The translations under genes and the position numbers were made by a program. From Liopterus haemorrhoidalis (taxonomy: Eukaryota; Arthropoda; Insecta; Coleoptera; Dytiscidae), in the NCBI GenBank assembly GCA_963971575.1, contig OZ020611.1:147462419-147526418 (forward strand): a stretch of 64,000 nt of DNA. Reading direction: 5' to 3'. The notes under the pieces were generated by a model. It ran no database searches and was not told the DNA's origin. It saw only the letters and a list, made by a program, of their open reading frames with translations. Each line of letters starts with the position of its first letter. Position 1 is the first letter of the stretch. Shown piece after piece: positions 1 to 9,924 of this stretch.

Positions 1-167
1 GTTTAAACTAAAAATCTGAAAAAATTCTAAGTAATGTACATTGGTGTGAACCGGAATAGTACAACAGGAATTTTTGATCAGATTATGTTTTCGGAAAATA
101 ACGCATTTTTTGTGTTTTTTGGTTGACGATGCATATAGCTTATACTCATATAACACGCTGAGTTGTT

Positions 168-270
168 AAGCGTGTGGTGGTCTAGAGGCTATGTTGCGCG
201 CCAACTATACAGATTTGTTATACACGACGCAGGTTCGTTCCTAGCTTGTGGAGTCAATTTTTTTTTGTTT
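168..270 (+). repeat. tRNA-derived SINE head
   Basis: A stretch resembling RNA polymerase III internal promoters. An A-box-like TGGTCTAGAGGCTATG near 179 is followed about 45 bases later by a B-box-like GGTTCGTTCC near 223, and the unit runs into a long T-rich tract after 248. This is the arrangement of the 5' end of a tRNA-derived SINE, not of a functional tRNA, because the cloverleaf pairing is poor. It could be a decayed tRNA pseudogene instead. Confidence 0.4.
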
Positions 271-840
271 TTTTTTTTTTAATTTTTATTTTGTTTAAAT
301 TAATTTGTTAAAATTCTAGTTATATTTTAGCAAATTTTGAATTTAATTTTCAAGAGCGTAAATTTAATAACCAATTGGAATTATATTTTCATTCTATTAG
401 TCATTATACGAAACCAGAGGGGCGGAGCGTATGATTTAAGACAACCAATGAAAGCCATAGGCGCAATTTTCAAAATCTTAATGAACCTTGTTATATAAAA
501 AAAATACTGCACTTATTTAGAAACCTAAATAATGATATTAGGTATTCGAATTAAAATTAACAAAAAAATATTTTAACATATAATTTGTTTTTAAAGCTCT
601 GAGATTAACAGACGATAAATTATTTTAAAAAGATCGTTCATTTTGCCGTGGTTACTACAAAGCAAAATTTGTCCTACACAATCAGCATGCCGCCTTCACT
701 TATTATATACCTGCAAAACCCTGCAATGTGTGAAAATTCACACTTCACATCAATTTTTTAGTAACGCTTAGTATACTTGCCTTAGTAGTGCTACTAAGAT
801 TTAGCAAAAGATTCTGAACATGATTTTAAAATTTTAAGTA
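271..840. other. AT-rich DNA with no recognisable gene
   Basis: This is the region downstream of the receptor exon, which is read on the minus strand. I searched it on the minus strand for the last receptor exon (the seventh membrane segment with a TY....QF-type ending) and did not find one. Acceptor-like sites exist, for example near 721, but the frames that follow close quickly. Confidence 0.5.
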
Positions 841-868
841 CTTATTCTTTTTGAATTTCATACATTAC

Positions 869-1762
869 CTCATTTTCAAGAGTGGTAGCTGTGTAATACA
901 GTTGTGCCATTTGCATCAAGACAGCTAGAAACAATGTCACCAACTCAAGGTACGACAAATCTGGTTCAGAATTGCTTTTCAACAAAAAAAATATCACAAA
1001 TATCGTTTGTATATAATTAGCTATAGTATAGAAAAGAAACATCCCAGAATAGAATTTATCATAATATATACAGGCTTGTGACAACAGCCTATGGATATTT
1101 GTTACGTTAATCACAACAAAACTAGCATAATTTTCGTCTCGTTTAACTTGTTTTCCGTTTTCAAAATTATATTTTATAACAAATTCTTTTATTTGTAACA
1201 TTCTTTGTTTAATACAATGCATCAAAACACCAGGCTTTACCATGATTGATGCCCGAATATTTGTAACCATACAATAACCAATTATATCCAAAATTATTTT
1301 CGTTTTAGTTCTGTCTGCGAAAATTGTAAAAAGAGATGGAACTGGCGCAAAAGATGCTACAAATAATCCAAAGAAAAAATATTTTTTATATGAAACTTTA
1401 ATTCCAATGTTTGATATATTTCTGTCCACTTCTTCCAATATTTTGCAGGCTTGATAGGCGTCTTTATTTTTGAATAAAAATATTAACTGGCAACCTAACA
1501 TGCTGAAGCTTGGGGCGAGAGCTTGTAGAATGTATGCTATTCGACTTATATTGTTTTTTATGTCTTGGACTCTGATGTATATAACTATGTATATTACGCA
1601 GTTGAGACCTAAAAAAGTAAATAATGTCTTTAATTTATGATTAATACGATGTTCAATCAAAATACATCCAGACGCCATAAAAGAATATAAATTAAGAATT
1701 AATAAATAGAAACCCCACCAGAGGAATGGAATATAAGCCATTATTGACAATCTTTTACTCAT
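869..1762 (-). CDS. Insect gustatory-receptor-like protein, large exon (partial gene)
   Basis: The open frame begins at ATG 1762 and encodes about 298 residues before a splice donor. The codons for LENE end at 869 and are followed by GTAATG (868-863), a good donor. Reading through adds only eight codons before a stop. Hydrophobic segments lie at about residues 10-35, 47-65, 75-97, 128-150, 235-262 and 270-295, with a long cytoplasmic-type loop between the fourth and fifth. This is the layout of the insect Gr/Or seven-transmembrane family, a ligand-gated channel family in sensory neuron dendrites. The segment before the donor resembles the end of TM6. TM7 and the family's C-terminal TY....QF signature are missing and should lie in an exon outside the window. 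A TGA lies four codons upstream of the ATG in frame, so this is either the true start or the start of an internal exon. Family assignment is by pattern. Confidence 0.72.
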
Positions 1763-1929
1763 AAGTGAATTTCATAAAGTTAAATTGTTGACAGAAGGTG
1801 CTTTCGTTTTACCATTGCTTCAGAAAAATTATATCGCTTCATTTACTTGTCGCGTGCGTTTTGCTCCATAACTGAAATATATTTTCAGTTTTAGTGAAAC
1901 GCATCAGTTTATCAGGAGCACCCAGATAG
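1763..1929. other. Upstream flank of the receptor exon
   Basis: Short AT-rich stretch between the receptor exon and the Harbinger element. On the minus strand it holds two AG acceptor candidates just inside the ATG region, but neither matches the phase of the upstream receptor-like exon at 6890. No clear promoter elements are visible. Confidence 0.4.
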
Positions 1930-1932
1930 TAA

Positions 1933-3137
1933 TGGTTGGTTTATCTACGGAACAAGAATATGGAATGGGAAATAAGAATAGTACACAAGAATAAAAAATA
2001 TGAAACCGTTTATATCGGACATAACATTTCGTCGCTGCGCCTGCGTACTTGCGTTGGCCTGTGTTTAACGGTTGTCGCATGACAGGTTGTTGTGTTTAAT
2101 AAGTACGTTTTATCGCTAACAAATTCCTTCCACTGTCACCAGTGGCAACACAATTCGCCGTTTTATTGCAAATATTTTTCACCTCCTTCCCACTTTTGCT
2201 ACGAGCTCGTGAGGTCGTAGCGTTGGTGGGAAGATAATTTTCGCGCTAAAATATGGTTTTGGTTTAGTCTAAAAAGTTTGTTTGAAAAATTTTGACAGCA
2301 ACGAATTTGTAAAATTGCTTCAAATGTGAAGACATTCATTCTAAAATGTGATTTGAATGTTGCATTTGAGAACTGAGGAATAGTCAACTCTACAGAATTT
2401 TTAATTTTTGGAATATGATCATTACACATGCTAAAAGACAATTTTAATTATAAATAATAACACTGTATCTTTTCTTCAATTATTTTATTAGTTAATTATT
2501 ACACGTTAAACAGACTTAAAATAACCAATACTTACTTCTGAATTATATAATATAAAATACTACCATCCAATTTTTCTACATCGTAGTTTTTTCTAAGTCG
2601 ATAGAAGTTATTAATAGCAAATAATATGACAGCTTTATGATCCATTTTGTATAATTATTTTATGGTTATGGTGAATTATCAAAGTGACAGTTCTGACCTT
2701 GATCGCTTCAAACAACAAACGATTCTTGATCGTTTTTTTGCACACCTTCTTCTGGCTAAACTTTCGCAACTCGGTTGAAAGCAATAAAACGTACTTAATA
2801 TAACCTTTAAAAAAATTTCGAGTTCAGTAATATGGATTCAGAAGATTTTGTAAATTTATTTGCTTGTGTTTCACACATTATATTGTTGTTTTCAGCCTTC
2901 TGATTACACCTGGCAAACATCTGTTGAACAAATTTTATTACGGCCGACATTTTGACCGTTGTGCGCATGCTTATCGTTTCTAAATAGGAATAAAAAGTTA
3001 AATGTTACCAACTTTTCTTGTGTTTAAGTTAAATTTCATTCCTACATAAACCGATATACGGCGCAGCCATGTTTTAACATCTTGTGTACTATTCTTATTT
3101 CCTATTCCTTATCCTTGTTCCGTATATAAACCAACCA
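1933..3137. mobile_element. PIF/Harbinger-type DNA transposon, degenerate
   Basis: The ends are inverted repeats of about 60 bp: the left end begins TGGTTGGTTTATCTACGG, and the right end read in reverse begins TGGTTGGTTTATATACGG. They share a further GGAAATAAGAATAGTACACA. The element is flanked by direct TAA triplets (1930-1932 and 3138-3140), the 3-bp TWA duplication typical of PIF/Harbinger. It is 1205 bp long and contains a fragment of a Harbinger-type nuclease on the minus strand. It is far shorter than an autonomous element and both protein-coding genes are incomplete. Confidence 0.8.
2199..2441 (-). pseudogene. Harbinger nuclease N-terminal fragment
   Basis: About 80 codons. The segment IPQFSNATFKSHFRMN followed by VFTFEAILQI matches the N-terminal pattern of PIF/Harbinger (HARBI1-like) DDE nucleases, in which an FRM motif precedes a TFE..L helix. 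The catalytic acidic residues lie further downstream in the family and are absent here. It lies inside the TIR element 1933-3137, consistent with internal deletion. Confidence 0.6.
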
Positions 3138-3538
3138 TAACTTAGTTAAACTTATATCGAATTAATTACAAACCTAACAAATAAATTATAACAAGTGACA
3201 GCTAAGAACAGAAACTACTGAAGTATTATTTGCGTCATTACATCACTTTTAATGCTTGGTATCAAAATCGTTTGTATAATTCCATTCATTCAAAAATTTA
3301 AATCTTCATGACCCATGGGCGATTCTCTTAATTAAAATAATACTGACAGTGATATGTGGTTTATTGCAAAAAGAAATAGATCCTTCTTTAAACACGTTGT
3401 ACTTAAGGCGCATCCCCACTATGCCGCAGTTTGCCAGTTGGCAAGGCCAGCTGGCAATGCCAACTGGCAAAGCCAACTGGCAAAGCCAGTGGCTGTATTC
3501 ACGTCCACATCTGTGTTGGCATTTAGTTTAGTCGCACA

Positions 3539-3672
3539 ATGTTCACCGAGGAAGATTTACTAATAGCTTCAGCTGCTGTTATCATACTTGACAGTGAAGA
3601 AAAAATACGCAAACGGTGCAAACGACTGTTTTGGGTACGTCCAAGTCTTCAAAGTAGATCACGCACCGGACT
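3539..3672 (+). pseudogene. Harbinger nuclease, first ~45 codons only
   Basis: Starts at ATG 3539. After a short acidic/leucine-rich start comes RKRCKRLFWVRPSLQSR, the basic-aromatic (R/K)RFWVRP motif near the N-terminus of PIF/Harbinger transposases. The frame then runs into sequence that belongs to the MADF gene read on the other strand. The deletion junction therefore lies near 3660. No catalytic domain remains. Confidence 0.65.
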
Positions 3673-3898
3673 TATTACGTTCCCTCTCTTTTTTTATTTC
3701 GCGCGAAAAATGACACACCAAGTTTTTGATTTTTCTATCAATTTCTTCTTTTTGTACTCCAAAACTAACCGCAATTTCCAATAGAGCGTCACATCTCTTA
3801 TTCCTGTCTTTATAGTCCTTTAAACGACAGTCCCACAAAATAGGACGATCCCGGTACAAATCGATCAAATTAAACACTTTTTCGTTTGTCCACTCCAT
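3659..3898 (-). pseudogene. MADF-domain DNA-binding protein fragment of a Harbinger element
   Basis: Starts at ATG 3898. About 79 residues fit the MADF (Myb/SANT-like in ADF-1) fold: an opening W.....LI.LY....LWD, a central YKDRNKR, then helix three ending LVCHFSREIKKE followed by KSGA. The usual continuation after SGxG is cut off by a stop at the junction with the nuclease fragment. In these elements such a protein binds the terminal repeats and helps bring in the nuclease. Here it serves as evidence for the element class. Confidence 0.7.
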
Positions 3899-4075
3899 CT
3901 ATAAACAACGTTGCTCATATGCGTCTGAATCACAACCTGAATTTAAGCCTAAAGCCGCGTGATGCCAGTTGGCACGTCCCCACTCACTGTTCTTATCGGA
4001 TTTATTTGAAGGAGACCGACACTCGAGCGATTCTCGTTGGCATGCCGCTGGCACGGTGGAATGTGCCAACGGTCA

Positions 4076-4129
4076 CGTCCACACTATGCCGCAGTTTGCC
4101 AACTGGCAAACTGCGGCATAGTGTGGACG
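4076..4129. repeat. 54-bp near-perfect palindrome at the Harbinger right end
   Basis: Two 26-base arms, the left beginning CGTCCACACTATGCCGCAG, are exact reverse complements about a 2-base centre (AC). The right arm is part of the terminal inverted repeat of element 3406-4134, so the TIR of this end is present twice, head to head. Extrusion as a hairpin is expected for such a sequence. Confidence 0.9.
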
Positions 4130-4216
4130 CCGCTTTAGACGTCTGGATATCTTTTTTTGAATTTCGAATAAAGGAAAGTGAAGCGATAATAAAACGAAAA
4201 CCAAACCCATATTATA

Positions 4217-4790
4217 CGAGGGTTACCTTTTATATGTCTGGATTTAAGATCAAAAACAATTATTTATCAACAAAAGTGGCTTTATGGTTTTTCAAAATAT
4301 TTTTCATGAAGATCAATACACTTTTGCATGCGTTTGAACCAATTTTGGAAGCACTTTTTCCACTTCGATTGAGGCACCTCCAAAACATGCATTTTGAACG
4401 CATCAATCCCTTCATCAGGTGTAAAATAAGGTTGCCCTCGCAATTTATTCTTGATATACGGAATAAAAAGAATTCATTGGGTGTCAAATCAGGACTATAT
4501 GGCGGATGACCCATCAAATCGACGTTTTGGGTGCTCAAAAAGTCACTTGGGTGACCCGATTTGTGAGAGCTCGCATTGCAAATTATGTGGGATCCAACGC
4601 GAACAAATCTTTTTAACGGCCAAATGTTACGGTTAGTAAATGTATGCTGGTCCCTCTAATACCCAAGGATACCTCAATCTCATGATAAGGCACATGACGA
4701 TATTGCTGTATCAGTTCACGCACAGCATCAATGTTTTCCGGAACAACAACCGATTTTGGACGACCTTTATTGGACGTAATTTATTTCAGT
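4217..4790 (-). mobile_element. Mariner element (family B), deleted, minus strand
   Basis: The terminus CGAGGGTTACCTTTTATATG (4217 on) follows a TA. On the minus strand two blocks of a SETMAR-like mariner transposase are visible. An N-terminal helix-turn-helix block contains GRPKSVVVPENIDAVRELI (about 4770-4600). A C-terminal block runs from HPPYSPDLTPNEFFLF (about 4510) to the end near 4270. The central region with the first catalytic aspartate is missing and the frame is broken by stops. The 5' terminus near 4800 is lost. The 3' end closely matches element 59792-60521. Confidence 0.75.
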
Positions 4791-5200
4791 GTAATCCAAC
4801 TCAAATTATCTCTAAATATATAAAATGGAACGTCTGTATGTATGTTACTTTAAAATTCGAGAACTGCTGAATGAATTTTGAAGCCGTTTTCACCAGCGTA
4901 CTGTACATTTTACTTGAAACGGTATTATCATCACGGTATGACTCCAGAATTCTGATCAATTAAGGAATATTTTGAATAATGTCTAAGAAACTTTGCGTGC
5001 GATTAAAATTACGGCGGCTAAACTGTAAATGATTTGTGGAAAATGTATATGAATAAGTTTTAAGATTTAAACATTAAGCATTCATATGATTTAATTTTCG
5101 ATGAAAATTATAACATTCACTTTGCTGTTCAATGTTGTCATAACCCTTAAAAATGTGCAAAGAAACAATATTTCAATCACAAAAGCATAAACTGTGACCT
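4791..5200. other. AT-rich DNA, nothing recognised
   Basis: Between two mariner remnants. Reading frames are short and show no domain-like pattern. Confidence 0.4.
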
Positions 5201-5212
5201 GCTGTGAAACTT

Positions 5213-5700
5213 TGGACCTTTGCTGGGACAACCAGAAGGAAGTAATGATGTTCATCATTACAGGGGATGAAATTATGGTCCTGTACTATAATCTTCTTTC
5301 GAAAAAAAAAAAAAAATCTATTTAATGACATATGCTAGAAGAAACGCGGCTATTGAAAGGCTAAGGCGTTGGGACAGTCGACTAAGAAGATCATGGCGAC
5401 GATTGTTTTAGAATTTAAAATTAATTTAGGAGTTAGAAATCATAATGATGTACTCACTTGTGTAGCTGACTGCTACACAAGTTGCATGATGCTATCAAGA
5501 TGCAGATGCGTGGCAATCTGAGTCGTGGTTTTTGCCTTCTACAGGATAACGCGTCAGTTTACATGGCCGCTGTTGCCAAGGCTGCTGTGAAGGAGTGTGG
5601 GTTCAAGGAATTTAACTACCCATGTTAAAGCCCAGACGTTACCCCCAGTGACTAATACCGTTTTTCGAAAACTCAAAATTTTCCGTCTCCGTCGCTTTAT
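5213..5700 (+). mobile_element. Mariner transposase remnant (second lineage)
   Basis: Broken frames on the plus strand carry mariner blocks in order. Near 5255 a frame reads like I.TGDE followed by VLYYN, the region of the first catalytic D. From about 5480 comes LHDAIKMQMRGNLSRGFCLL followed by QDNASVYMAAVA, where the DN of HHDNA-type motifs aligns. YPC, a stop and SPDVTPSD near 5615 fit the HPPYSPDLAPSD block. The sequence differs from the other mariners in the window. It is decayed, and a poly-A run at 5302-5315 interrupts it. Confidence 0.6.
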
Positions 5701-5969
5701 TTCTATTACCTTTTAAACATAGTTCGGCTGGAAACTCTTGGCGCTTACCTTGTAGCTGTTATGGGAAGAACTATACAAGGAAAATTTAAAAAATTCTTAA
5801 AAAGCTGCAGGCGAAGTGGTACTGATGATCGAACCAAAGACCAAGTACAAGTTAGAAAAACCAGAAAATTTCAGGATAAAGTTAGGAAATGGAAAATTGT
5901 ATGATTTCTAAATGATCGCTTATGGAAAAGACGTTATAATTACGAATTTTATAAAGTTACAAGATAATG

Positions 5970-6310
5970 AGACACAACTTCGGTCGACTGCGATGGATTG
6001 GTCGCATAAAAAAATGATAATTTCAACGATCTCGAGCGAAAATATATTCAGTGAAGCCTACTGGCAAGAGGAAAGTAGGCAGACTTGAACTCAAGTGGAA
6101 AATACGGTGTGTTACAAGACATAAGGAAGCTAGGCATGAGGAGCTGGTAGAGTAACTGATGAGGAACTGGTAGAGTAACTGGTAGAGGAACGGGCGAGGA
6201 ACTGGTTGCTCAATGAAACCTAGAATGGCGGAGGTTTCTTACAGAGGCCAAAGCCCACGCCAGGATGTAGCGCCAGTGCTGATTATAATGCTGCTTGTGA
6301 CAATAATAAA
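5970..6310 (+). mobile_element. RTE-like non-LTR retrotransposon 3' tail
   Basis: The frame fragment RLRWIGHIKK near 5980 is the R(L/R)RWLGH motif near the C-terminus of RTE-type reverse transcriptases. About 300 bases later the text GAGGCCAAAGCCCACGCCAGG then TGTAGCGCC (from about 6244) resembles the end of such ORFs and their 3' UTR start. A short repeat of GAGGAACTGGTAGAGTAACTG occurs between. Heavily decayed. Confidence 0.45.
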
Positions 6311-6379
6311 CAATAATAACAAAAAATATGAAAATTGCAACAAGATTCAAATCTGTTCCATTGTGGAAACTTTTAAAAA

Positions 6380-6840
6380 CTATCAAGTGTCAAGATCGAT
6401 AAACGTATGCGTTTACAAGACAATAATTAGACTAACACTACTGTACGGATGTGAGTTATGGCCAATGAACAATGTGAACAAAAACATGCCGAAAATATGG
6501 GAGAGAAAAGTGCTAAGCAAAATGTATGGTGAAAAGAAAATGCGTGGTGTTATATAGAACAAATGAAGAAATAAGGGAACAGCATGGAGATTTCACTTCA
6601 CTTCAAGGAGTGTACTTAAAGAACAAAGGTGGTTAGGACATGAGACCCGTTTAACAGAAGACTTGTCAAAAATAGTCCTCCGAAGAGGAATAGTTAGCAA
6701 TAACAGAAAAAGGCGTCTTATACAGAAATAGATTAATACGATCTGAAGAGTAATGGGATACTTAGGGATGAAGGACTGAGAAAATAAGGCCAGAGATTGA
6801 CAGCAGTGAAGAACAGTTGTTCAACAATAGGCCTGCTACG
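6380..6840 (+). mobile_element. RTE-like reverse transcriptase C-terminal fragment
   Basis: The frame around 6425-6557 reads IRLTLLYGCELWPMNN and then WERKVLSKMYG, the L.YG.E.W and ERK.LR.IYG motifs that follow the RT domain of RTE-type elements. After a frame break at about 6555, RTNEEIREQHGD fits RTN.EL..LYG. The 3' end fades near 6840. It is a second RTE-like fragment next to 5970-6310 and could be the same insertion rearranged. Confidence 0.55.
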
Positions 6841-6889
6841 TCTATAATGTTGAACAATTATTATTTAAAATAAACAGTTTATATCTTAC

Positions 6890-7082
6890 ATATTATAGGA
6901 AAAACACTTTTAAAATTTGGTTTCTGAGGTTTCAGTTCCATTTTTCCACTTTTTTTACATTTCTCTTCTCCGAATGGAAACATACCAATACACATCCAAA
7001 AATATTTATATATGCCATAAAATTCTAAAAGATTTGACGGATATTCGAATTTAGGTAGTTTTATTCGCTTCCACAATGCCAT
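6890..7082 (-). CDS. Gustatory-receptor-like N-terminal exon
   Basis: ATG at 7082 in good context (AAGAATGGC) opens 64 codons that end at a strong donor, ATAATAT/GTAAGA (GT at 6889-6888). The peptide has a basic start (MALWKRIKLPKF), then a hydrophobic IYKYFWMCIGMFPFG, then a hydrophilic linker and NFKSVFPII. Insect Gr proteins commonly start with a short amphipathic segment ending in G..PF and then F.S before TM1, so this fits the 5' exon of such a receptor. It lies on the same strand as, and 5 kb upstream of, the exon 869-1762, which lacks this N-terminal part. The donor phase (one base of a split codon) does not match the visible acceptors near 1750. The pair may be one gene with a missing small exon, two genes, or a broken gene. 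Confidence 0.5.
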
Positions 7083-7990
7083 TCTTGCACCAACTGAATA
7101 ATGAAAGTAATATAGTAACACAAATGACCATTTGTTTGAAGTGCTTTATTTAAATAAATAAAATAAAAAAGAAATGGGTAATGTATAAAAGTAGCACAAA
7201 AATACTTATAAGTAATGTACTGGATGTAACAGATGGAAATATTACACTAGAATTATGATTTTATCAGAACGTGTGATTTATTACCATCATTTTAAAATGC
7301 TTATATGTGGATAGCAAGACAAAACGATGCTATACTTAAATTTATATAATTTTTTTTTAGTAGCTTTTTTGTTTTAATTGTTAACAGGGATGCAATGCTT
7401 TTAATCAGGTTTAAATATCACTTTCAAACGCGTGTAAAGGTACTAGATATATAAAGTACCGCAATTCAATATTCCAATGTGTTAGAAAGAGAAGCACTTT
7501 TTTCGGGAACAATATGGCGACCTGACAGTAAATTTGTTATCAACTAATTGTCAGTATCATTTTGCACCACGGTTTCGTAATTTATTAACTTTTTTTTAAA
7601 ATTAATTGATTGGTTCGGCTTTTACTTCAGAAGTAATTCATTCAATGAGTAAATTCTAAATGGTGAAAATCATTCAAAGGTCATGACTTGCCTAAACGAT
7701 CGTTAACTTACTCCATTTTATTGTCTGACAAGGTTTTATCGCGTATTTTGACTCCATTAAGAACTTTTATTTATTAATTATTTATTTTTTATTAATTTTT
7801 TCGACTATCAGCTTTGATAATGCTCGAATTGAACGAAACTAGTCAACTGTGATAAAGACTCAACTGTCAACATTATGTTTATTCGGTGGAAATCCAAAAA
7901 ACCCCTTTCCACTCCTATCAAACTAACCACCAATAATCTTATACATTCTTCTTAGTTTATTTTCTCAAAATATGCTAAATATATTTTGAA
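7083..7990. other. AT-rich intergenic DNA
   Basis: This would include the promoter side of the receptor-like exon at 7082. I see no recognisable element, no tandem repeat and no long frame. It is dominated by A/T runs. Confidence 0.4.
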
Positions 7991-8002
7991 TATATTATAC
8001 AG

Positions 8003-8282
8003 CAGCGTTTTCCAAACTGTGCGCTTCACTTGAATTTGGGAAGTGATGAGGACCTTTTTGTTGATTTTTTTTTTTTGCTCTTCTCTTGAATTTTGGAGGT
8101 GAAGACCTTTTGTTTTTGCTCTTCATTTGCTTTTGGGGAAGTAAATTTTATCAATTTACTTCATTTGCCAAGGGCGCTGAACACATTGCTACGGCTCTGA
8201 TTGAATGTATTGACTTAGGGCGCCGCGGGAAAATTTTAATACATTAAGGGCGCCCGGAACCGAAGAAATTTGGGAACCACTG
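8003..8282. mobile_element. hAT-type MITE, 280 bp
   Basis: The left end is CAGCGTTTTCCAAACTGTG; the right end read in reverse is CAGTGGTTCCCAAATTTC. The flanking octamers ttatacag (7995-8002) and ttaaacag (8283-8290) differ at one base, a hAT-type 8-bp target duplication. The right half (GGGCGCC and GAACCG blocks) is shared with the MITE at 22381-22542. No coding capacity. Confidence 0.85.
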
Positions 8283-8290
8283 TTAAACAG

Positions 8291-8968
8291 TATGATTTAA
8301 AAACAATTAGATAAAGGAAGAGCATAAAACTCATGTTTATTTTATAATAAAATAATATAAATATTTAAAAAAGACTTATATAAGTTAGTACACACTTGGA
8401 GCTCCGCGGAGTCTCTACTAGTGCTCCGCGAGCAAATTAGACAGAAAAGTAAATAAAATAAATGTGATCAGATGTGAAAATAGTACAATAATATATTATT
8501 GCCCCCAATAAATGTAAATAAAGGCGCCCGAATCTCAATGGTTCAACCGGCTATTGAAAAAGTTTTAACCTATATGAAATACAAATATACAGCTGAGTGA
8601 CTGTTGTATTGCATGGCTGCTATTTTATAGACGGCATATATAAATGCAGTGCAAATTCCTTAAAATTTGCCCAATAATAGATAATGGATGTTGTGACGTT
8701 TCATGCAGTAGGAATATGAATTATATTCTTAAGATCTCTTATAAGTCTGTAAGTCATAGTAGTGCTTTGATTTAGCTGCGATTATTTTTTATGGACCGCT
8801 GCCTAAGGTACGGATCGTTAAAAAAAAATGTCGCAGTCTCCATCTCAGAACGTCCAGTAGACGACAAGTATGTTCAAATATTATAAAGATAGTATTTCAA
8901 TAGTTTTTTTATCGGTATTTTCTATTTTGTATTTTGAAAAGCTTTTTTTGCCCCAGTTCTAGTTATGG
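8291..8968. other. AT-rich DNA with GCTCCGCG motifs
   Basis: The stretch 8396-8436 repeats GCTCCGCG. Similar motifs recur at 11271-11320, beyond the intervening repeats, next to AGTTTGGGAAAT. This suggests the two ends of a hAT-like element split by later insertions, but I could not define termini. Confidence 0.3.
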
Positions 8969-9288
8969 TTTTACCGACCGCCACATACATGTAAGGGAGG
9001 GATTGTAATAATACTGATTTTGACATTTTTAAATTTCGTTGGATGTCCCCAAATTGAGGTTCCTACATAAAGCTTTTACTATTTTAAACATGGTGTCTGT
9101 CGGGGTTTGTCTGTTGGTCACTTACAACTTAATATATTAATTCTTTTTTCATATTTTTGCGATATTTTTACTATTTTATCATACGTATATGTAATGTTTC
9201 CATGATTACTGTAAATAATTTCTTTGTTAGAAAGTATTTTGTTTAAGTACTTTGTGATGGTAGTTGGTCTTGTGGTGGCCACAGCTGG
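8969..9288 (-). repeat. GTGGCC/CAGACA dispersed repeat, minus-strand copy
   Basis: Read on the minus strand it starts CAGCTGTGGCCACCACAAG, contains a short CAGACAAACC/CGACAGACACC remnant, then ATGTTTAAAATAGTAAAAGC, and ends GTGGCGGTCGGTAAAA. The same blocks in the same order occur in the plus-strand copies at 43717-44352 and 44600-44833. There the central microsatellite is long. No coding capacity was seen. Confidence 0.75.
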
Positions 9289-9361
9289 TTTTTATTAATA
9301 TTTTTGCTTTTAACTAACAAAGCATTTTTAAATTTTACTCAGTTATAATCTTATTCTGCGG

Positions 9362-9800
9362 ATTCAATCCAAGGATTGGTTGGCAGCAGTTCTCCACGCG
9401 TCTCGATCCTGGGCCAGTCTTTTAAGTTGGACGTAAGAGAGGCAGCCAAACTCCTCCATCAGCTGTTTAATGTAGTCCAGTCTGGGTCTACCCCTGCAGT
9501 TTGTTCCATATACTGCGCCCTCCAGTGTGGTATTGACTAGTCCTGTGTGTCTGAAATGTGTTCGATCCAAGAATGTCTTCTTATTTTTAGAGCATTCATC
9601 ATGCACGGTCTCTCTCCAATCCTCCGGAGCACGTCTTCATTGTGACTGTCCACCCAGGGAATCTTGAGCATACTTCGGTTACACCACAACTCAAATGACT
9701 CCACTTAATTTTTTTCCATTGCCCCGAGTGTCCAGCTCTCACTGCCGTAAAGCATTACACTCTAAACGAATGTTTTCACCAGTTGCTTTCTTAGCTCCAA
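9362..9800 (-). mobile_element. RTE-like reverse transcriptase C-terminal fragment
   Basis: On the minus strand the frame 9606-9364 reads HFRHTGLVNTTLEGAVYG, then RGRPRLDYIKQLMEEFGC and RLAQDRDAWRTAANQ, the conserved tail of RTE-type ORFs (GRGRPR..YI..I....G...Y..M..LA.DR..WR). Upstream, at about 9770-9640, MLYGSESWTLGAMEK and EDVLRRIGERP extend it after frame breaks. The reverse transcriptase core is missing. Confidence 0.7.
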
Positions 9801-9924
9801 ATTGATATTATATTCAGTTATAATACGTACCAGATATTTTTTCAGTATCGGCATAAATCAATTAACCTGTATCGATCAACTGAGATATTTATTTATACAA
9901 CATATCACACATCAAGATCCAACT

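Larger units (their letters stand above)
3406..4134. mobile_element. PIF/Harbinger internal-deletion derivative with both element genes truncated
   Basis: A 729-bp element flanked by TTA triplets (3403-3405 and 4135-4137). The left end AGGCGCATCCCCACTATGCC and the reversed right end AGCGGCGTCCACACTATGCC are inverted repeats of about 40 bp that run on through GCAGTTTGCCAGTTGGCAA. Many copies of GCCAACTGGCA crowd the left end. It holds the start of a nuclease gene (plus strand) and a MADF-domain gene (minus strand) facing each other with the middle lost. Autonomous PIF/Harbinger elements carry a nuclease and a Myb/SANT/MADF-like DNA-binding protein, which fits. Confidence 0.85.

Noticed and set aside
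842..868. Coding tail EVMYEIQKE and stop of the receptor frame
   Set aside because: A good splice donor (GAG/GTAATG) lies eight codons earlier and the receptor family needs a seventh membrane segment, so these codons are probably intron.
3886..4509. 207-codon plus-strand frame spanning the Harbinger end and mariner
   Set aside because: It crosses two unrelated element boundaries, and the mariner protein is on the other strand.
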